A stretch of DNA of 64,000 bases, taken from positions 21,292,433 through 21,356,432 of the forward strand of contig CM060847.1 in the NCBI GenBank assembly GCA_030737835.1, read 5' to 3'. Source of the stretch: Acorus gramineus (Eukaryota; Streptophyta; Magnoliopsida; Acorales; Acoraceae). A model generated the notes under the pieces. That model was not told the DNA's origin. It was given only the letters and a program-made list of their open reading frames with translations, and did not search any database. The translations under genes were made by a program, and so were the position numbers. Shown piece by piece: positions 13,544 to 26,800 of this stretch (its first letter is position 1; each line of letters opens with the position of its first letter).

Positions 13544-13990
13544 TTATAAATATGATCATGCATGACTATGGTTGATATTTGATCCTTATAGTATTAATGT
13601 GATAATATATTTTAATTTGTGTATTGCCTAAATATTTATATGTCATGCACAACATTACATATATATATATACCTCGTGTTGGGAGATATATATCTCTATA
13701 GATGCTATACTATCCACGAGATTATCCCCATAGAATACGTATAACAATATTCAAATAATATATCACAATATTTAATACGGTACATATTTAATAAAAAATA
13801 AAATCACATCCTTCAATAAATTATAAGAATTCATTTATAAAATATTTGAAAACTTTTAAACACTTTATTAATTAATATGGGGGGTATATAGGATTAAAAT
13901 TTGCGCTGGAAAAGGGACCTTGTGTGACAGCCTTCTTGAATATTATCTAAATCAAAACTATAATGTATATGTCAGCATTAACTGCCATTG

Positions 13991-16613
13991 ATGCTTCAAC
14001 TCCTCCTGCAACCATTGCTCCACAACAACCAGCCGCGCCAATTCATCACGCACTGTCTCCGCCGCGCCTCTTCATGGAACTCCAGACTCCAAACTCTCTC
14101 CCTCTACGCGCGCATGCTCGACTCCTCCTCCTCCGTCGATTCCGTGCACGCCCACATCGCCAAGTCGGGCCTCCATGGCGACGTCATCATCCAGACATCC
14201 CTCATCGTCGCCCATTCAAATCGCTCCGACGTCGACAGCGCGCGCGCGGTGTTTGATAGTATGACCCACAGAGACGTCGCCGCATGGAACGCGATGCTCT
14301 CTGCCTATTCCCGCAACGGGTGCGTCAATCAGACGGTCTCGCTCTTCCGACGGATGATCGTTGTCTTCCGCGAAGGACCCAATTCCCGGACTCTGTCGAT
14401 TCTGCTCGGCGTGTGCGAGTATCGGCTCGGGAAGTGCGTGCATGCTTACGCGCGCAGGCGTGGCATCGTGGACGGGGACGTGTTCTTCTGCAACTCTCTG
14501 TTGGTCTTCTACGGGCGATGTGGAGACGTTGCGGCGTCTGAAGCACTGTTTTCGACGATGGGGAGGAGAGACTTGGTGAGTTGGAACGCCATGGTCTCTT
14601 CTTTATCGTCTGTCGAGGCGTTGGAGACGTTTCGATTGATGCGCGTGGAAGGCGTTCGTCCGGATATCATCACCGTCGAAGGTGTGGTCCATGCTTGCAC
14701 TCGGTTGGGGGACTTGTCTGTCTCGGAATCTGTGCATGGGCTGCTCGTCCGGTCGGGGTTCCCTTTGGATGTCTATGTTGAGAACTCTCTCATCCTAATG
14801 TACTGCAGGTATGGGGTGTTAGAGTCCGGAAGGCGACTCTTTGATGCGATGCGAGTGAGGAATTCTGTTTCTTGGAACATTCTTTTGAATGGGTATGTTC
14901 GGGTTTTCGATTTCGAGGAGGCGTGGAAATTGTTTCGATGGATGAGGGGAGATGATTTCGATGTGAGTTCCGAAGCTTTGGTGAGTGCAATTCAAGCAGC
15001 CAAGTTGTCATCTTTAGTTGGTTCTCTGCATTGCCTTGTTATCGTGATGGGATTCACGCATGATGCATTTGTTAACAGTGCGCTTGTGTCTGCCTACGGT
15101 GAGGTTGGGCTCATTGGGATGTCTCGTAAATGTTGCTTCGATGAAGGCAATGCTCATACAGTGAGCCAGAACACGTTGCTTTCTGTTTTCGTGCAAAATG
15201 GGCATACACATGAAGCACTAGAACTGCTTGGGAAAATATTTTTTGGTGGGCGTGGTTGCGACTCTTTTGCATTAGTTCAAGCTCTTACTCTTTCCACTGA
15301 ACTAGAGGATTTAGTACTTGGGAAGGCCATTCACGGGTATGTGATTCGAACCTACCTTGAATCGAATGTATATGTTGGTAGCTCACTCTTGGAAATGTAT
15401 GCTAGTTGTGGTCAGTTAAGAAATGCATGCGTGTTGTTCTCAAAGATGCCTCGGAAGAATATAGTGGCATGGAACACTATGATATCTGGTTGTTCTCGGA
15501 ACGGGTATCCTCACTCTTCTTTGAGTCTCTTCCACCTCTTGCAGAACCAGGATAATGGGTTGGAACCGGATGCGATGACAGTAGTGGGAGTTATTGATGC
15601 CATTTCTCATAGTGGTTTCGATCGGGAGGCGAAGTACATACACGAGTATGCGATTCGGGCTGCTCTCCATGAAGATGAATATGTTTCGAGTTCATTGATT
15701 GCGATGTACATCAATATGGGAAACATTGATGGGGCTATAACGGTGTTAGATAAATCAAGCAAACTCAGCACTGTCCCATGGAACACCATGATCGCGGAGT
15801 GCGCTCACCATGGCTTGCCAAGCGAGGCTATATCGGTATTCCATGAGATGAGGCTGAGAGATGTCACACCAGTAACCTTGGTTTTGGTTTTCTCCCTGCC
15901 TTCTCTCTCTCTTCTATCTTCCCAATGGGGTTGTGGATCCACTCACATCATCAAAAAACAAACAGAGAGTGTGATGTGTGTGTAGGGACTTCACTAGTTG
16001 ATATGTATTCAAAATGCGGAGATCTCGACATGGCTCGACTAGTCTTTGAAGAGATGAGCAGAAAAACGATCGCACCGGAACACTGCATTATGGGGGGGGG
16101 GGATATGGCATGGGACGGGGGAGGAGTTGATAGACTTCTCTCTTCTCGCGAAGATTCAGGGAAGGATCCTGATATCACTACTTTTCTCATCCTCGCATCG
16201 GCCTGTATCATGCAGGGTGATGTGAGAAGGTCTTCAACTATGTGGATATCATGATATCAGAATACTCACTTCCTCTGAAGGCCGAGCATTATGCGAGCAT
16301 TGTTGACCTCCTTCTTGCAAGGGGACTAATAAAAGAGGCATTTGAGTTTCTTAAGCAAATGCCGACAGTGGTGGCGCAAAAATGTGGTTGGGGCGCCTTG
16401 CTTGGTGCTTGTAGAGCGCATGGAGACTTGGAGGTTGGGCTTACAGCAGCAGAGAAGGTGTTGGAATTGGAGGGGTTGCATTGTGGGTATAACGTGTTGT
16501 TGTCTAACTTGTATGCAGAACAAGAGAAATGGATGGATGCTTCTGTTGTTAGAAGGCATTTAGGAGAGTTGGGAATCAAGAAAATCAGTGGTTGGAGCAT
16601 GGTCGATGGATAG
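13991..16613 (+). pseudogene. PPR protein, PLS class with E-type end, frameshifted
   Basis: Pentatricopeptide repeat proteins bind organellar RNA and act in C-to-U editing, splicing or stability. From the ATG at 13991 an intronless frame runs to 15985 with many 31-36-aa repeats, for example AVFDSMTHRDVAAWNAMLSA, LFSTMGRRDLVSWNAMVSS, LFSKMPRKNIVAWNTMISG and repeated SLIxMY segments. Near 15920 the homology leaves this frame and continues from 15925 (GTSLVDMYSKCGDLDMARLV), then shifts again near 16210-16250 into the frame ending at 16613. That end carries E-motif features (LLGACRAHGDLEVG, YNVLLSNLYAEQ, GIKKISGWSMVDG); no DYW domain follows. Between 16070 and 16140 the repeat is also poor, next to a run of nine to ten G. 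Either a young pseudogene or assembly indels; the long clean first 1.9 kb favours recent damage or sequence error. Confidence 0.85.
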
Positions 16614-16989
16614 GCAATTTTAGCTTGAGTTTCTGACTCTTGTAGATTACAGTTGTAAAGATGTTGGAGCAGTTTTTTTTCTCTAGATCCACATGTTGGA
16701 CTAGGATTGGTTAGACGAGCCTGCAAAGACACTCTGATGTTAGAAAAACTATGTCATGTCGTACGAGGATTGGAACATGGAAATGGACAATCCATTTGTA
16801 CGAGGAAAGCTTCATCTGATGAAAACTTGTCAACATTGGAGAGGTACTTTGATTGATCTTTGCCGAGAATGATTTCGATTTTTATGACTTGCATTATGTT
16901 CTTACAGCAAACCAAAGATCAGATGTCTATGATAAAGATTTTGTACTATAGTTTTTTTTTATAGTAAGCATTTTGTACCATAGTTCCTC

Positions 16990-17445
16990 ATATATGAATA
17001 ATTAAGAGTAATGTGCTTTTGTTACATCTGCGAATTGATCTTTGATGGAGATATAGCCCACAATATCTAATTCTATCACCGCATTGCAGATGAAATGGAT
17101 TTCCATCTGTTCAATGTTAGCACAAATGATGGCATAAACATTGTCATAAGATAGGATATGTGCTAAGAGATTTCTCAGGCTCAAATGATAAATGAATGGT
17201 GCAAGTAAGCTCTGCTGCAGTGTGATAGCCACAGATTGAGTTTAGCTTTCATAGAACATATAACCAAAGAAGGATTCCATACCACCAATTGACTTGCCAT
17301 TGTTAGGGCAACCTGTCTGATCTGCATCAGAGATTGCTTGAAGGTGAACTGATGATGATCGAGTGAAGCGAAGGTTATGTGAGATTGTTTGTTTTAAACA
17401 ACTGAATTTTCTTAACAGTGGTGAAGGATGCAACATTGGCAATGA
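16990..17445 (-). mobile_element. Ty1/copia RNase H relic
   Basis: Minus-strand fragments read like the end of a copia polyprotein: LKQTISHNLRFTRSSSVHL, then SDADQTGCPNNGKSIGG, and lower down the IELDIVGYISIKDQFADV region that corresponds to the usual FISTKDQLAD end. Frames are broken and no LTR was found. It lies just downstream of the PPR gene. Confidence 0.7.
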
Positions 17446-18202
17446 ATGTTAGGAAGGGTATTTTCTTTCATCCTCTGATGGGATTATGATTTGATCCAGT
17501 TTTGAATATATTTCCTCTTGAGAACATTAGATTAAGTTCAATTCTCACTATTGTGTGGATTGATCAGTCATTTGTATAGTTTTGGCAGTTAAGGCCATTA
17601 GGTGGACGGTTCAAAGTCTCATACTTGTTTGAAGGGAAGATGGGTAATCAAATCTGGTAGGGTTAAAACTGTTCAATTTGGTCGAACCCCACTAGAGGAT
17701 TGAAATGTGACAAATCAAGTGCATAGACATGATCGAGCTGAAGCATGCATAAAATGAACTGAACAATTATTGAATCAAACTAGACACATGAATAAAATGA
17801 ACTGAACAATTATTGAATCAAATTAGACACATGAATCGAATTGAAATACTCATAAATCCAATCGAAACATACATGATTTGAATTGAATAAATTGTGAAAG
17901 CATACATGAATCGAAACAAACAATTATTGAATAAAACTAAACAACTATTGAATTGAACTGAACTAGAACCCTTTTACTCTGAATTAACCAATGAATGAAT
18001 AGAACTGAATCAGAGGACTTTCCACATGTCAGTCCCCTCTGATACCTGAAAAATGTGATACTTAACAAAAATATTACATAAAATTCTTTTTTCAACTCCA
18101 ATTCTCGTCTATACATATTTTGATTTTTATAGAAAAAAAAACACGATCTATATATTATAATAAATTGCATGAATCCGAACAGAGCTCCAACCTAATAGGT
18201 CA
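17446..18202. repeat. Intergenic with short tandem repeats
   Basis: Copies of a 41-bp unit containing GAACAATTATTGAATCAAA lie at about 17755-17840, and looser copies continue to 17950. No gene recognised. Confidence 0.55.
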
Positions 18203-18739
18203 CGCCCCAGGGCGGCCGTCCCTGGGTCGCGACAAGTGTATACAAGATATCAGCAGTCTAAACAGGGAATCAATAAATCACTCTAAAGAATACTAAAATG
18301 ACAACAACACAGATGAAAGCAAGGCTGACATAATATATACACAGATAGCGGAAGCTAAAAGGACTGAGTTTGTAATCCAAAAACATACTACAGACTCGAT
18401 ACAAATCAAATGTCCTGTGAGAGCCAATATATACACATACATCCAAATAATACACAACTGGGTGCCCAAGCACATAAATATATATACAATAAAAAGGAAG
18501 AATGCCGATGGCCTCAGAAACTCGCGGGACGTAGCGCTACTCCGCTACTGGTGCAGTCGCTCAAGGAGCTCCTCCTTCAAGTCCTCCTCAGTAATCACTG
18601 GAAAAATAATATGCGAGGGGTGAGCCACACGCTCAGTGAACGGCACAACCCATGCATCACAGTTTATATCAACCACAAATAATCAACAACCAGCCTCAAA
18701 GTGGCTTAACAACATAATCCAGTGATTCGTTACATCTCC

Positions 18740-18865
18740 GAACCACCATACCCTCACCCTCACCCCTCAATAGGTGACATAGGATTTTGGGACTTATAAT
18801 CATCCATACACATCCATACACCCTCACCCTCACCCCTCAACAGGTGACATAGAATATTAGGACTG
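18740..18865. repeat. Direct duplication, about 65-75 bp
   Basis: The phrase ACCCTCACCCTCACCCCTCAA followed by AGGTGACATAG occurs twice, at about 18749 and 18820, inside the LTR-like segment. Confidence 0.6.
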
Positions 18866-20049
18866 ACTAGGCTGTTAATCATCCTTGGTCCACCGATAGC
18901 CTCTCCTCCACACCGTAGCTTGCCTGGTCTACTCCCACATTCAGCACAGTCCGAGTCCAAGATCAGGAGGTGCCTAATGATGGGAGCCCTCTGTCAGGAT
19001 AGCCTGTCTAACGCTGAGGAGTCCCTACACGGATCCAACGAAGGGAAGAGAAATAGCCTACCCACACGCATATGATCCACTCGGATCCGCTGACAACACA
19101 TCTCTACAACTTTAGTGTCTTGAATTCATCAGAATTCCTCCAGGGCGCATAACCAAGATGCGGGGAACATGCATTATTATAGACGGGAAAAGAAACCTTG
19201 GGAGGGCACCATGAGGTCCCGATATAGGACATCCCGACAACCAAACAAGGAACACGGAGCACCCTAGCCCGGGTCTCAATCTTGACCTCGCAAGGCCCCT
19301 TAATATTCCCTAAGGCATGCAATAATATTACCAGTTGCATTTAGTTTAACAAATTAAACTAATAGGAGCATACAAAGGCCGAGGCTTTCCTAGCATGATA
19401 ACAAGGGGACAAGGTGCATGGCTCTTACACAACCTAAGGGTGCAAGCCCCTAACATACTCAGTCTAGGGTAGCATGCATACTACATATCAATCATGCTGC
19501 ATGGATTACATATTAAACAGGTTAATATTAATCTATGGTGCCCCAGGGGAGGACGGTATACGCTCAAGTGCATATAGCGCCTCCCAACTGGGTTGGGTTG
19601 TCCCACTCACAGGTAGTCGGGTCGTCGCGCGACCGTCCGTCAAGATCTGCAAGACAGGGTATCAACTTGGTGAGTAAAATCCACAAATACCACAAAATAC
19701 ACAAAATACTCTAAAAAATACCCAACACTCGGGCAAACGTACATACGGCCCGTACGCACGCTAGCCCGAGCACCCCGACTCACTCCCGCACCCCCGGCAA
19801 CCACCCGCACGGCCACCCGCCCCCGGATGCACCGCCGCGCCCCAGCCCGCGCACCCAGGCGCCCTGCCGAGCCCCTGCCCGCACGCCAGGACACGCCGCC
19901 GAGCTCCCCGGGTCGCGCTCACTGCGCCCCAGCGCAGCCGCCCGCGCGCACACCGCACGCCCCGCGCCCAGTGCCTCGCCCCGCGCGCACCCCGCGCGCA
20001 CCACCGCTCGCCTCGCCGCGCACCCCGCGCGCACCCCCGCTCTCATCAC

Positions 20050-20170
20050 CCACTCGACCAGCACCCCCAGCACGCCCAGCACCCAGCACGCCCAGATCCC
20101 AGCACGCCCAGATCCCAGCAAGCCCAACACGTCCAGCGCCCAGCACGCCCAACACGCCCAGTACACCCGC
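20050..20170. repeat. GC-rich minisatellite (CAGCACGCCCA-type)
   Basis: About ten diverged copies of a 10-13-bp unit (CAGCACGCCCA, CAGATCC, CAGCGCC) lie in a block (19740-20350) that is almost entirely C/G-rich. This produces long spurious frames on both strands. Confidence 0.75.
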
Positions 20171-21155
20171 GCCTGCGCCACCCGAGCGCACGCCCGCGCG
20201 CGTGCCTTGCCACTGCACGTCTGCTGCGCTTGTGCTGCCATCCTGCCCGGGACAGACAGCCACCCTGCCCGAGCACCTCTACCACCACCCACCGGCCATC
20301 CAACGGCCTCCGACCGCCCCCAACCACCACCGACAGCCACCAGCCACCCTCCTCACTCAACCCCACCCTCCTAACATGCATCTAAACATGAAAAAGAGGG
20401 AAAAACCCTTACCCAAGGAAAGGAGAGGAAAGGAAGGGAACCGGAGGATCTTCGTGCACCGAAACGCCTCCCAACGGATCTCCACCACCAAGACCTCCTC
20501 CTACCTCAAAAGGGGCAGAAAACAGGGGGTTAGAGGGGGCCAAACTTGTCGGAACTCGAATCCGAGAACACCGGGGGATAGATCGGCACCGGATCTAACC
20601 TTTCTATGTTTTGTGTTTTGAGTTTTGAGAACTCTAGGTGGCTCAAAACTAAGAAAAGGAGAGAGGGGGAGAGAGAAAACTCATTTGAGAAGATGATGAA
20701 TAGTGGGGGGCAACTTTTAGATTCACTTAAATATAACCCTCACTTAGATTAGGGTTAAGCAAGGTTAATTAGGTTTAAGTGAGGCTTTAAGTGGGATTTG
20801 ACTTGGGTCAACCCAACCACACAAAAAAACAAAAAGGGTTGACCAAGTCATGGGCCCACTTTGACCGAGTCAACTCTCCCAATGACTTCTCGCTCGATCA
20901 AAACCCGGATACGCCACGAAACTGTGAAATTCTGAAACGTGCCGGAATTCGATGAAATTTTCGTGAGTGGCTTGAAATGGCACAGGACACATAATATGCA
21001 GTTAGATTTTCAATCGGAGTCCTCAAACACAGGACGATAGCTAACAGTCCAAAATTTTGCGGTTCCGATCGAAAAACGAAAAAAACTCAAAAACTGCCAA
21101 AATGCTTCAATGGTTACCAGCAGGCTAAAAAGTGACACATATATAACAGTATCAG

Positions 21156-21714
21156 AGCCTGTCAATCGGACGGATACGGATCAGATAAGCCCATATCCGT
21201 ATCCGTATCCGAATTGGATATTCGAAAAAATATCCGTATCCGATATCCGACGGATATTCTAAAATCCATATCCGTATCCGATCTGAAAATTCGAATACGG
21301 ATTCAGTTAAAATCAGAAATATTCGAACCAGATTAAAATATAAATTTTTTATAAAATCTTAAGTCCTAACATGGTTAAATAGGTATCAACTAAAGACATA
21401 AAAACACAAATCTTAATATAGTTAAATAAGTATTCAACATGGTTAAATAGGTTTGTGTTTTGTCATAGATCATGAACCATTAGATTTTCATCTAAGGGTT
21501 GAAACTAATTCTAACATATGTAAATAAAATAACAATTTAGATATGAATATTTTTCAGATCGGATATAGGCTATATTCGATTCGATCCGAAAGTTTTTGGA
21601 TACGGATTATTTGGTTCGGATACGGATACGGATTTTTGGATATCGGATATTTTCTGCATTTTCGGATACGGATTCGGATCGGATACGGATATTTTTTCGG
21701 ATAATTGACAGGCT
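21156..21714. mobile_element. hAT-like non-autonomous element rich in ATCCGTATCCG
   Basis: Ends AGCCTGTCAAT and ATTGACAGGCT are inverted. The terminal 150 bp on each side are packed with ATCCGTATCCG in one orientation on the left and CGGATACGGAT on the right. The AT-rich centre has no frame. These subterminal repeats are typical of hAT-like elements; no clear 8-bp duplication was seen. Confidence 0.65.
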
Positions 21715-21995
21715 TACCTAATAGTGGTAGACATCACACGTGCATCACACGTGCAATCCAGAAGACCTATAAAAAAAGCACCGACGGAAGAGACGATCAG
21801 GAAAAACCAGTCACGCGCAAAAATCAATCCTTTCCACCACCGTCAAGAAATTCGCGCCTCAAAATCCAATTCCAACTGATTTCGCATCAATCAATCAATC
21901 GATTTAATCCTCTCTTTTTGTTCCCTTTGTTTTGATCTCTTGTTTGCAGGTCGTTATTCCATTCTCCCGAATAGCAATTCTCGTCTATTCCACAA

Positions 21996-23831
21996 ATGAG
22001 AGCCACCGAGAACAGCATCAGCAGTTCCTCCGATTCCTCCCCCCGAAGACCCACTCGCAAAATCAGTCTCCGAGAGGTTCCATTTTTTTCTTCTTTTTTT
22101 GATTTTTTGAGATTTTTAGGGTTTCGCTTTGATTCTCGGTTTCGTCGATTCAGAAGAAGAAGAAGAGGGCCAGGAAATCAAAGAAGAGGCGGAGCGTCTC
22201 TTCGTGTTCTTCTTCATCGTCGTCGTCGCCGTGCCGCAGCAGACGCCGCCGTCGAAGCCGTTCTCCGAGGCGTCACGGGACGAAATCTAGCGCTGGCAAG
22301 GACAAGCGGAGGAGGAAGCGAGGGAGGAGCCCTGTACGGTCGTCGAGGAGTTCGAGCAGCTGTTCCACTTGTAGAGGTGACTCGGAGTCGGTGGAGAGGC
22401 GGCCGAGGAAGAAATCAAAGAGGGGAGCCGAGGAGAAGAGGAGGTTGAGGGGGCGGAGTTGGTCTCGCAGAGGGGGCAGTCGGTCCTGCAGCGGCTCGAC
22501 GAGTAGCAGCAGCAGGAGTCGTGGATACAGTGAGGAGAAGCTTTTGAGGAAGAGGTCTGATTCGAGACGTGGGGGGAGTAGGAGCCAACGCAGTGAAGAG
22601 AGGTTTGAGAATGAGAATTCTGGTTCGAAGCGCGATAGAGGGTTGAGTTCGGGCCGAAATGGTGATTGGAGGAGGGATGGATTGTTGGAGGACAAGAGGG
22701 GTCCTACTAAACTGAAGAGAAGCCAAGAAAAGCATAGTAAGGAAGCCATTGATGGAAGTTATCAAATTGAAGCGATTGATAAGGCTCCCATAACAATGGG
22801 TCAATGGAGGAATGACAGTGAAGCAACAAAAGTAGATGCTAATGGCACTGAAGCGATTGCTAAGGCTTCCGTAACAATGGGTCAACCGAGGAATGACAGT
22901 GAGGCAACAGAAGCAGATGCTGATGGCACTGAAGCGATTGCTAGGGCTTCCATAACAATGGGTCAACAGAAGAATGACGGTGAGGCAACAAAAACAGATG
23001 CTAATGGCTTGGCGACCACTGAGATCGATGATTTGGAATCCATTTTAAGGCAAAAGGCATTGGAGAACTTCAAGAAGTTCCGTGATAGTGCCAAGAGCCA
23101 AGTTATGAAAGGTGATGAGAATGATGAGAACAACGATGCTAAGCGAGTGATTTCGAAACCCATATCAAAAACTATATCCATCAGAAGCGAAATAGTCCGA
23201 GTCTCCCATGATGTCATTGATAGTTCCGCTAATCCATCGGTTAATTCTACTTCCGTTGGCGGTTCTGTTCGACTTAGTGAAGAAGGCTGTAATTTGAAAG
23301 AACCCAAACCAGTGCAGGAGTCCTCTAACAATGTGTTGTTGGAAGGTGTAACCAATGAGAAAGTCATTAACAAACAAGGCAGTAGTGGTGGTGGTGATGC
23401 TCGAGTTGCTAAAGCTGATGGGAGAGCATCTCCTCCTCCTAATGGGGCTGCTATTTGTAACAACCCTGTTATGAGTGGGGAGCAACAGAAGGTGGAAACT
23501 AAAGATGGGTCTGAGTTTCAGCAGAAAACGATGTCTGTTATGAGAGGTGGAGAAGCTGTGCAGGTAAATTCCAGATGATGCTTTTAAAATTATTGCTATA
23601 TTTCTTGGATTAACTCTCAAGTCCTTGTTCTGGTGAGAAACCATCTGCTGTTATGGCTATGTTATTGTTTTTCATGAAGTTGTGCTTTAGTGAGAGAAAG
23701 TAGAGCTGGACAGAGAACTATATGCTTGCAGGTTGGTCCTCTAATGTGTTTAATGTGTTTTGCAGGTGAGTTACAAGGTCTATATACCCAAGAAAGCCCC
23801 AGCATTGGCACGGAGGCAGCTCCAGCGATGA
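21996..23831 (+). CDS. Arginine/serine-rich nuclear protein, 3 exons
   Basis: Three exons join in frame: 21996-22076, 22154-23563 and 23766-23831 (TGA), giving 518 aa. The N-terminal third is basic and rich in RS, SR, RRR and KKK (residues 28 to about 205), like splicing-related and nuclear-speckle proteins. Three tandem repeats of 27 aa (each with EAIxKAxxTMGQ and NDSEAT-like parts) follow at about 232-312. Then comes the motif DLESILRQKALENFKKFRD (320-338), which I recognise from uncharacterised plant RS-rich proteins. The third exon gives the C terminus VSYKVYIPKKAPALARRQL, a short conserved-looking tail that supports the splice. Codons 1-27 are serine-rich. No RRM, zinc finger or membrane segment is visible. 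Function is unknown; an RNA-processing role is inferred from composition only. Confidence 0.85.
22770..23012 (+). repeat. 81-bp in-frame coding tandem repeat
   Basis: Three copies of an 81-bp unit (27 codons) start with GAAGCGATTG; the third decays at its end. It keeps the reading frame of the RS-rich gene. Confidence 0.8.
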
Positions 23832-26800
23832 AGTTCTGCAGATTTTGAGAATTCTGCAGCAGTCAATACAGATAAATTTTGCTTTGCTCTCCAGTTTCTT
23901 ATTAGTGGTTTCGATAAATGAAATCCATTGTCGCATATTTTTGAGCCTCATTATCATGGTCTAGCAGCATCTGTCGAAAAGCTCACAACCTTGGTAAATG
24001 AATAATTTTGTGCCCAGAGTTTGTTCCTGAGCATGAATGTAAAAGCACCGTTTCATATAGACCCAGTCTATGTTTTTTTAAAAATTGTAGTGGATCTGAG
24101 GTTTTGCTGAAGCTCATGTATGAAACTAGTGAGAATGACTCAGTTTTTAGAGACATGAATTATATTACTATTACTTCAAATTGTTGGCTAAACTCATTGA
24201 TGTTAAATCTTTTCAGTTTGGGAATTCCATTATCTGGTAACAGAATGTTTGGAAAGGAGTTGTCTACCTGCCGTTCATTTATCTGTGGTGACAGATTGGA
24301 GCCCACCACCTTGACTTCATTATTAGATTGAATTTTATAAAACATGAGGGAACAAAATCCCAAACCTCAAAAACAAAAAGGAGCAGAACAAAAGGAGAAA
24401 GGGGAGGGAGATGAGGCATCTTAATAGGCTTTTTGAACCAAGAACATCTCCCAACATATCACATGAAGAATCATTTGTGAGAACTTTGTAGTTTGCTTCT
24501 ATTACCCTTCTTTTTTTAACTTTTTGAACTATTCCCACCATTGATGGGATTATTCCTCTTAATAGGCTCTCTCAAGGCCACACTTATCCACCTTAATTTC
24601 AAGCCATGTTACACTCAATCATCATTTCTAGTCCCACACACCTCGTCAGCTTCCTATACTCACATTAAGGACTCAATACAATTAATTGGAATATATAATT
24701 TATCTTTTACAAAACTATATATCTCATTAGATGAGGTATATGATTCTTAAAAAAAAAAAATCAAAACAGGTGGGAACTGAAAATGGGGCTGGAAAAGGGA
24801 TTGTATGTAACATTTTTCTTAAATTTCCAATATAAAAGGACACTTGAAAAGGAATTGCTTTACTACACCCCCCCCCCCCCCCCTCTCATATATGCTCAAC
24901 CCTCATTTGTTTCGGTTAAAGTGTTCATATTGCTTGTTTATTCATTATATCCTGCCTTTCTTTCTAACTTAGCCTTCCATGATTTATATTTCAAGAAGTG
25001 GAATCGTTCTATTTAGTCAACCGTTATTTCCTATTGACAGAGGAAACAATACACATTTGCATAATTAAAAAAATGTGAAACTTCCCCATGTTGACTCACA
25101 GGCACAATTCAAGTGTCTGACTTGTGCAATGTTTTTTGGTTAGAGGCTGATTGCTTCCAGAGTTTGAAGCATCAGCATGGGTGCTTGTAAGGAGATGTCA
25201 TGATGTTACAGAGTAACACAATATCAAAACCTTGGCATTTGTTTGATGTAACATCAAAGCTTTCTTAGTTAGATTTATTATCATATGGGAACAACATAAG
25301 AAAATCTTTTAGATGTCCCAAGAGGATGATGGAGATTGAGATCTAGTAGATGCCTTCCCAAGGCAGCAGATTTGTCAAGAAAGGGTAGAAGAAAACTCAG
25401 AACTTGGAGAATTTAACTTATTACTTGCCTAGGTTTGATATGAAAGCTGAAGGAATTATAGAGTTTCTAGAATGAAATATATGTTATTTGATTTGTGCAT
25501 TTTCAGGAATGGGTGATAAATAAGGATAGAAGGAGATGTATTTTCTGTAAGGTTATGTTGTTGTAAGGAAATAGAAGTACTGTTGATATGAGGGAAACAC
25601 ATAGAAGATTTTTAAAATTCTGATATTAGGATCATCCCTTGAAAAATCTATAAGTCAATCAGTCTAAATATTGAGCTCCAGGAAGTTTCTTTAAAAAGTA
25701 GGATTCATGCATGTTTATTTATCATTTCCCTGAATCACTGAGAGTCCCTTTTTACTGAATTATTTATTATTTCACGTATTAAATGCTCACTTTTCATTAA
25801 AAGTTTAATTACTGCTTCAATCTTGTCTCATTAACAATATGTATTGTCCAATAATTCACATATTAAATGAATTAAATGTATTTTACTTGTGTGACAGAAC
25901 CAAAACAAAAAGGTTAAAAAATGCTTGATTAGGCTTTCCTTTGCAAAAATTTTACATTGGTTTTGATTATTTTGCTTAAATTCAAATATTACAACTTGAA
26001 CCTGGAAGTATTTGTTTCTTTGATGTTATAACATCACTGACCATTCATTTTTAGTATAATAGTGGTGATTTTGCATGGGCAAGTAATTTTTCTGTTTTTG
26101 TAATTTTTATTTTCCAAATTTTCCAGAACCTAACCTTATTTAAACCAAATTGCGGATTGTTGTCCTCACCTAATTATTTTCGAATTCTGAACTGGTGACA
26201 AGGCTCAGGATAAGTGCAGCATAAGCTATAACATGAATGCTGTAAGAAAACTTCTCAAATACTCTCTATCATGTACTGTAGTATTCAATGTCTCCCTTTT
26301 CAAATTGAATTATTCCTTGAGTGGAAGCCCTCCTTGTTGCGTGAGAAAAACCTTGCTTTTATTCTGGCATTTTTTTAGTTTAATAAATTGGTGACGCTAT
26401 CCTCTGTCAAAAATAAGATGGAAAAGCATTCAAAATTTTATCATGTAAAATATTTGAATTTTTTTTTTCCTTTTATCATAACTGCAAAAATTATAGTCTC
26501 TCTGTTCCATAGCCTCTTTTGAGTTGAATTAAATGAAATATAACTTGTTTCTTTAAGGTCATCTCATAGGCATACATCCAACAATTTTTGGAGGATTCGT
26601 TTGGGTTCCAGACTGTCTGAAGACCTTTTTTTTTTGTGTCTTTATTACAACAACATTGCTTGTTGCATCTATAGTTTTTGGGCACGTCTATCCTCACCCA
26701 TCAGGATGCTGACCCCCCCAACCCAAAAAAGAAAGAAAACCCAAATCCTATTTTGTTTTGGAAACATTAAACCCACCAATCATTGGAAAAAAAAAACACA

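Larger units (their letters stand above)
18203..21137 (-). mobile_element. Probable long solo LTR, Ty3/gypsy (Tekay/Del-like)
   Basis: Read on the minus strand, the segment begins TGTCACTTTTTAGCC and ends near GGGGCGTGAC. In order it shows an upstream region, a TATA-like TATATTTAAG (complement of 20727-20736), a leader, a very GC-rich stretch, an 'ACTGAGCGTGTGGCTCACCCC' type phrase and a CG-rich end. Plant Tekay/Del elements have LTRs of this length and layout. No gag-pol and no second LTR are in the window, and I could not confirm a 5-bp target duplication, so solo LTR is an inference. Long proline- or arginine-rich frames here are not treated as genes. Confidence 0.5.

Noticed and set aside
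14216-16732. Several minus-strand frames in the PPR region
   Set aside because: They are antisense shadows of the PPR repeats and have no family resemblance.
19827-20621. 264-aa proline/arginine-rich frame and long frames opposite it
   Set aside because: Composition is forced by the CG-rich minisatellite; all frames are open there, and the segment has LTR-like context. No domain seen.
22273-23644. Long minus-strand frames opposite the RS-rich gene
   Set aside because: Mirror of a repetitive coding strand; splice structure and conserved C terminus support the plus strand.
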